A stretch of 64,000 bases of DNA from positions 21,876 to 85,875 of the forward strand of contig JBCDKJ010000008.1 in the NCBI GenBank assembly GCA_038746745.1. Direction: 5' to 3'. The stretch is from JANQIO01 sp038746745. GTDB taxonomy: Bacteria > Pseudomonadota > Gammaproteobacteria > Pseudomonadales > Halieaceae. Under the pieces are notes generated by a model. It ran no database searches and was not told where the DNA came from. It saw nothing but the letters and a program-made list of their open reading frames with translations. Made by a program: the position numbers and the translations under genes. Positions 61,660 to 64,000 of this stretch are shown piece by piece (the first letter of the stretch is position 1; each line of letters starts with the position of its first letter).

Positions 61660-62304
61660 TTATGTGTCATCGACTCGCTCCATAAGTGAGACCTGTACTT
61701 CTCCATCTTCAATTCCCCGCATCACAACCGCAAAAAACGTGTCTTCAGTTACTTGAATCCAGTGGTGATTCAGAAGCGCGATGATGCTGTTGAATTCTTC
61801 GGTGGCACGATCGAGAAGTCTTATTTTCGCGTTGTCGTTTCCATACTTATCTTCTCGCTGAGCATGGAGATAGTTGCTTGCTCTTCCATAAGTACTCAGC
61901 AAGTCAGTGGCGCTTGCATATCGACTATCGGTTCCCTGCAGATCTCCCACACTTCGGATGCCTTCCGCCGATGTACCTTTGTCATACTTCGGGACGGGGA
62001 AGTAATTCAGATTGAGGTTTTCTAGCTCCTTTCTAAGCTTGCCAATCTCGTAACCTTTTCTCAGAACTCTGTTTAGATTATCGCCTGCCGTTTTTCGTGC
62101 CACTACACAGGCGAACATTATCAGTTCTGAAACCTTACGAAGTTGAAGATACATAAGGTCGATATCCGTCTCATCGTCGCCGGTAAGAGAATTGCCCGCC
62201 TTCCTCAAAGAAACTATCTTCATGGCGACATCTGTGCGGCGCCGTATTTCCCGCATATACGAGGAATACTTACTTATGTTTTTCTGAATTTCCTTCTTGT
62301 TCAT
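61660..62304 (-). CDS. Helical hypothetical protein, unknown
   Basis: The product has 214 residues, largely charged and helical. It has a possible coiled coil (IQKNISKYSSYMREIRRRTD) and a central GYEIGKLRKELENLNLNYFP segment. No domain is recognised. The base composition is AT-richer than the core genome. The attC site at 62331 precedes it and half an attC end overlaps its stop. Confidence 0.65.
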   Translation of the reverse strand: MNKKEIQKNISKYSSYMREIRRRTDVAMKIVSLRKAGNSLTGDDETDIDLMYLQLRKVSELIMFACVVARKTAGDNLNRVLRKGYEIGKLRKELENLNLNYFPVPKYDKGTSAEGIRSVGDLQGTDSRYASATDLLSTYGRASNYLHAQREDKYGNDNAKIRLLDRATEEFNSIIALLNHHWIQVTEDTFFAVVMRGIEDGEVQVSLMERVDDT

Positions 62305-62330
62305 TCACGCGTTAAACCTGAAGGAGAGAC

Positions 62331-62402
62331 ACATAACGCCCGCATTTGCGGCTGGTTTGGATCGCAGCAGAAAACCAGTCCGATAACATGCGCTTGTTAG
62401 GT
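62331..62402 (-). other. attC site, complete
   Basis: Plus-strand ends are ACATAAC (62331-62337) and GTTAGGT (62396-62402). Inner arms are CGCCCGCATTTGCGG and CCGATAACATGCGC, then CTGGTTTGG and AAAACCAGT, with mismatched extra bases as in known attC stems. On the minus strand it begins ACCTAAC, and the TAA is the stop codon of the 62397 gene, the classical cassette arrangement. Confidence 0.85.
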
Positions 62403-63254
62403 GTTTTCTTCACTTGAAACATGCGCTTTCCATTTTTCTTTCACGTAATCGTAGAATCCATCCACTCCGGGAACTTGAACAACTTGCGCCAGTTCTCGCC
62501 CTGCCTGCGAAAGCAATACGTTGCCAATGGATAACTTGTTGTCTTGGTCATTTTGCATTTCCAATGGCAAGGGTTGACCGCAATACGCTACCTCGAAATT
62601 CTTTGGCAATCGTTGTCGCTGAAAATCCCCCAGTGAGTTAAACTGAATTAGTCCCAAGCTATCTAAATGGGACAAGCTGGAAAAGTTGATCCCTAGGTCG
62701 TTATAAACTGCGGCTCGGCAATCAAAGACCAAAGGGGTGAAGCTCCCAAAAGCCCATCCAAACCTACACAAAGTCTGGAACAGTTCCGCATCTCGTTTAT
62801 CGAGATCACCAAGTAGATTCACGGTACGTCTAGAAAAAGAGCCTGGTGTATTTGCCTCACCAGCAAGAACGTTGGCCCAAATAGTCTGCATTTCTTCATC
62901 TGAAACAATCCTAGACTTATCGAAGAAGTTGGTGACCCAATCATCCTCCATATTTGAAGGGTCGGATTGTTCGGCAAGATGAGGGATGGATTTCTTAGTT
63001 ATTTCCTCCATATTCTCTTGCCGATTAGCTTCTTCTTCAACAAAGCGGTGCATTGCTCTGCGATGTAAGTCGGTAATTTCTATCTCTGATTCTGCTTTAA
63101 TCAAGCTGGCCTCAGCTTCTGCCTTTGCAACGCGCTTGACCTGCCACGGCTCAAATACGCCACCAATTGCAGAAGATACTTTTTCGATTAACGTGTTAGC
63201 CGGCTTAGAGAGCTCGCCAAGATTTACCAATGATGTGGAATTGTCATCTGACAT
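62397..63254 (-). CDS. DUF2806-like protein
   Basis: The product has 285 residues. The middle region resembles what I recall of DUF2806: RRAMHRFVEEEANRQENMEE near residue 65, DDWVTNFFDKSRIVSDEEMQ near 103, and WANVLAGEANTPGSFSRRTV then LLGDLDKRDAELFQTL after it. The function of the family is unknown. A charged helical N-terminal segment (KRVAKAEAEASLIKAES) precedes it. It is a textbook cassette gene, with attC sites at both ends. Confidence 0.75.
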   Translation of the reverse strand: MSDDNSTSLVNLGELSKPANTLIEKVSSAIGGVFEPWQVKRVAKAEAEASLIKAESEIEITDLHRRAMHRFVEEEANRQENMEEITKKSIPHLAEQSDPSNMEDDWVTNFFDKSRIVSDEEMQTIWANVLAGEANTPGSFSRRTVNLLGDLDKRDAELFQTLCRFGWAFGSFTPLVFDCRAAVYNDLGINFSSLSHLDSLGLIQFNSLGDFQRQRLPKNFEVAYCGQPLPLEMQNDQDNKLSIGNVLLSQAGRELAQVVQVPGVDGFYDYVKEKWKAHVSSEENT

Positions 63255-63261
63255 TATTCAC

Positions 63262-63339
63262 ACCTAACGCCTGTGGCAGCGGGCGCGCTGTGAGCGCGTC
63301 CGGCGACCGAAGGGAGCGCACTGGCCGCACTTGTTATAG
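63262..63339 (-). other. attC site, complete
   Basis: Plus-strand ends are ACCTAAC (63262-63268) and GTTATAG (63333-63339). Between them GCCTGTGGCAGCGG and GGCCGCAC, and the GCGCGCTG/GCGCACT elements, form the imperfect stems. The minus-strand right end reads CAGGCGTTAGGTG, the commonest attC wording. It sits 14 bp after the stop of the 63353 gene. Confidence 0.78.
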
Positions 63340-63352
63340 GGCCGTTGTTGTT

Positions 63353-63610
63353 TCACATAAGCCCTTTAGCTGAAAGCGCCAACACAGTTAGCATAATCAG
63401 GATTAACCCAACCAGGCCGATTGTCTCTCGCTGGGTAAGCCCCTTGTCTCTGATGTTGCGCATAATTGGAAACGCTACACCAAGTAACATCCATCCCGCT
63501 ACATTTCTCCGACTTCCATCGCCATTATCCGTTATCAGAAGGTAGGCAACTGTTCCGAAGTAGGAACCAAGTAGTGCAAGTATAATTGCCTGGCTAGTCA
63601 TTCCATCCAT
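63353..63610 (-). CDS. Small membrane protein, unknown
   Basis: The product has 85 residues with three hydrophobic segments (IILALLGSYFGTVAYLLI, NVAGWMLLGVAFPIM, TIGLVGLILIMLTVLALS). No family is recognised. It lies between the attC site at 63262-63339 and a further attC end at 63633-63639, so it is the right-most cassette visible. Confidence 0.6.
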   Translation of the reverse strand: MDGMTSQAIILALLGSYFGTVAYLLITDNGDGSRRNVAGWMLLGVAFPIMRNIRDKGLTQRETIGLVGLILIMLTVLALSAKGLM

Positions 63611-63632
63611 GGCTACGCAGTAGCGCTAGCCC

Positions 63633-63639
63633 CTATAAC
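63633..63639 (-). other. attC-type core at the right edge of the array
   Basis: CTATAAC on the plus strand reads GTTATAG on the minus strand, the same end as in the 63262-63339 site. It lies 23 bp before the start of the 63353-63610 gene. Beyond it no further matched arm was found, so this may be the first cassette junction (attI side) or another truncated site. Confidence 0.4.
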
Positions 63640-63893
63640 AGCTAAGTATGTGTCCGAGGTGACATATCACTCGGGCTTCATATGTTGATTTCATAGCATT
63701 CACTATTAGCAGAATTCCTCGCAACAACAATAGCTTATCAATGACCGGTTGATCTGACGCGTGTTACAAAGCACGCCAAACGCAGCCACTTTCCTTCACT
63801 TTTGTGCACAGGCCGCAAGGGCTTACTGAACGAAAAGCCAATTAAAACAATGATATAGAGATCGCGCTGTGCTGCGGTTTTGCAGGGGGTCCT

Positions 63894-64000
63894 ATGAAAA
63901 ACGGAGTCTCGAGTTGCGCTCACGTTACAGGGCAAGACTTGTCCATGGCCTCGCTGGGGCATGGTGATCTGCCGGTGGCGGGCCCAGGCGACGTATCTGA
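63894..64000 (+). CDS. Possible partial gene running off the right edge
   Basis: An open frame starts at the ATG at 63894, preceded by AGGGGGTCC, and stays open to the end (MKNGVSSCAHVTGQD then LSMASLGHGDLPVAG). It is too short to classify. It does not look like the N-terminus of an integron integrase. A 74-codon minus-strand frame over the same bases is less likely. Confidence 0.3.
   Translation, partial: MKNGVSSCAHVTGQDLSMASLGHGDLPVAGPGDVS

Noticed and set aside
63738..63962. Minus-strand frame near the right edge, considered as a further cassette gene
   Set aside because: No attC after it, unusual composition, and it is antisense to a better-supported start at 63894.
63894..64000. Partial plus-strand frame considered as the integron integrase
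   Set aside because: Its strand and position would suit intI, but the first 35 residues show nothing like the N-terminal SAM-like domain of tyrosine recombinases.

Overview
The window looks like chromosomal DNA of a marine gammaproteobacterium, most plausibly of the Halieaceae (OM60/NOR5) type. The basis is a dense aerobic beta-oxidation and carboxylase gene content, FadB/FadA of gammaproteobacterial type, purK-purE, a TonB-dependent receptor, steroid/terpenoid-like oxidation genes, and a fragment of a bacteriochlorophyll gene cluster (that family contains aerobic anoxygenic phototrophs). This placement is an inference from remembered family resemblance; no search was run.

Layout. 1-10.4 kb: the 5' end of tdh divergent from an XRE-cupin regulator, three predicted lipoproteins, a 2-hydroxyacyl-CoA-dehydratase-like protein with a giant fused activase, an Lgt-like membrane protein and an alpha/beta hydrolase. 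10.5-17.8 kb: an atu/liu-like acyl-CoA carboxylase operon (AtuA, carboxylase beta, enoyl-CoA hydratase, biotinylated alpha) divergent from a TetR regulator, with a 132-bp array of 11-bp repeats inside the operon. 17.8-24.5 kb: GST, a crotonase, purKE behind an apparent terminator/attenuator, two NhaR-like LysR regulators and an alpha-carbonic-anhydrase-like secreted protein. 24.6-24.9 kb: tRNA-Arg(CCU) flanked by a broken 5' copy and a repeated 3' end, which looks like an integration scar. 25-31.2 kb: POT transporter, class II aldolase, sulfotransferase and an IorAB-type molybdenum hydroxylase. 31.3-39.7 kb: fadBA, an epimerase / NTF2-like / acyl-CoA synthetase run, and an amidohydrolase.

39.9-40.8 kb holds a relic of a photosynthesis gene cluster: a bchE gene reduced by an internal deletion to its first ~22 and last ~37 codons, followed by an intact bchJ, behind a PpsR/CrtJ-type TGT-N12-ACA palindrome. 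40.8-54.7 kb: a serine hydrolase, a TonB receptor with a Fur-like box, a TauD-type dioxygenase, an amidohydrolase / ferritin-like diiron protein / rubredoxin operon, and a group with a steroid 5-alpha-reductase-like protein, an SDR, a cytochrome P450 and a DapB-N-like oxidoreductase.

54.9-63.7 kb is the most unusual region: about a dozen small unrelated genes, all on the minus strand, separated by attC-like recombination sites (RYYYAAC...GTTRRRY ends, extrahelical-base stems, stop codons embedded in the sites). I read it as an integron cassette array without a visible integrase (a CALIN, or the distal part of a chromosomal integron). Cargo includes a HigBA-type toxin-antitoxin, a GNAT acetyltransferase, a P-loop kinase, a single-domain EF-Ts-like protein, several small membrane proteins and a DUF2806-like protein. 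The array is interrupted by a duplicated 5' fragment of the DapB-N-like gene, by an M60-like metalloprotease lipoprotein that shares its N-terminal module with the lipoprotein at 1.9 kb, and by three copies of a ~29-bp repeat.
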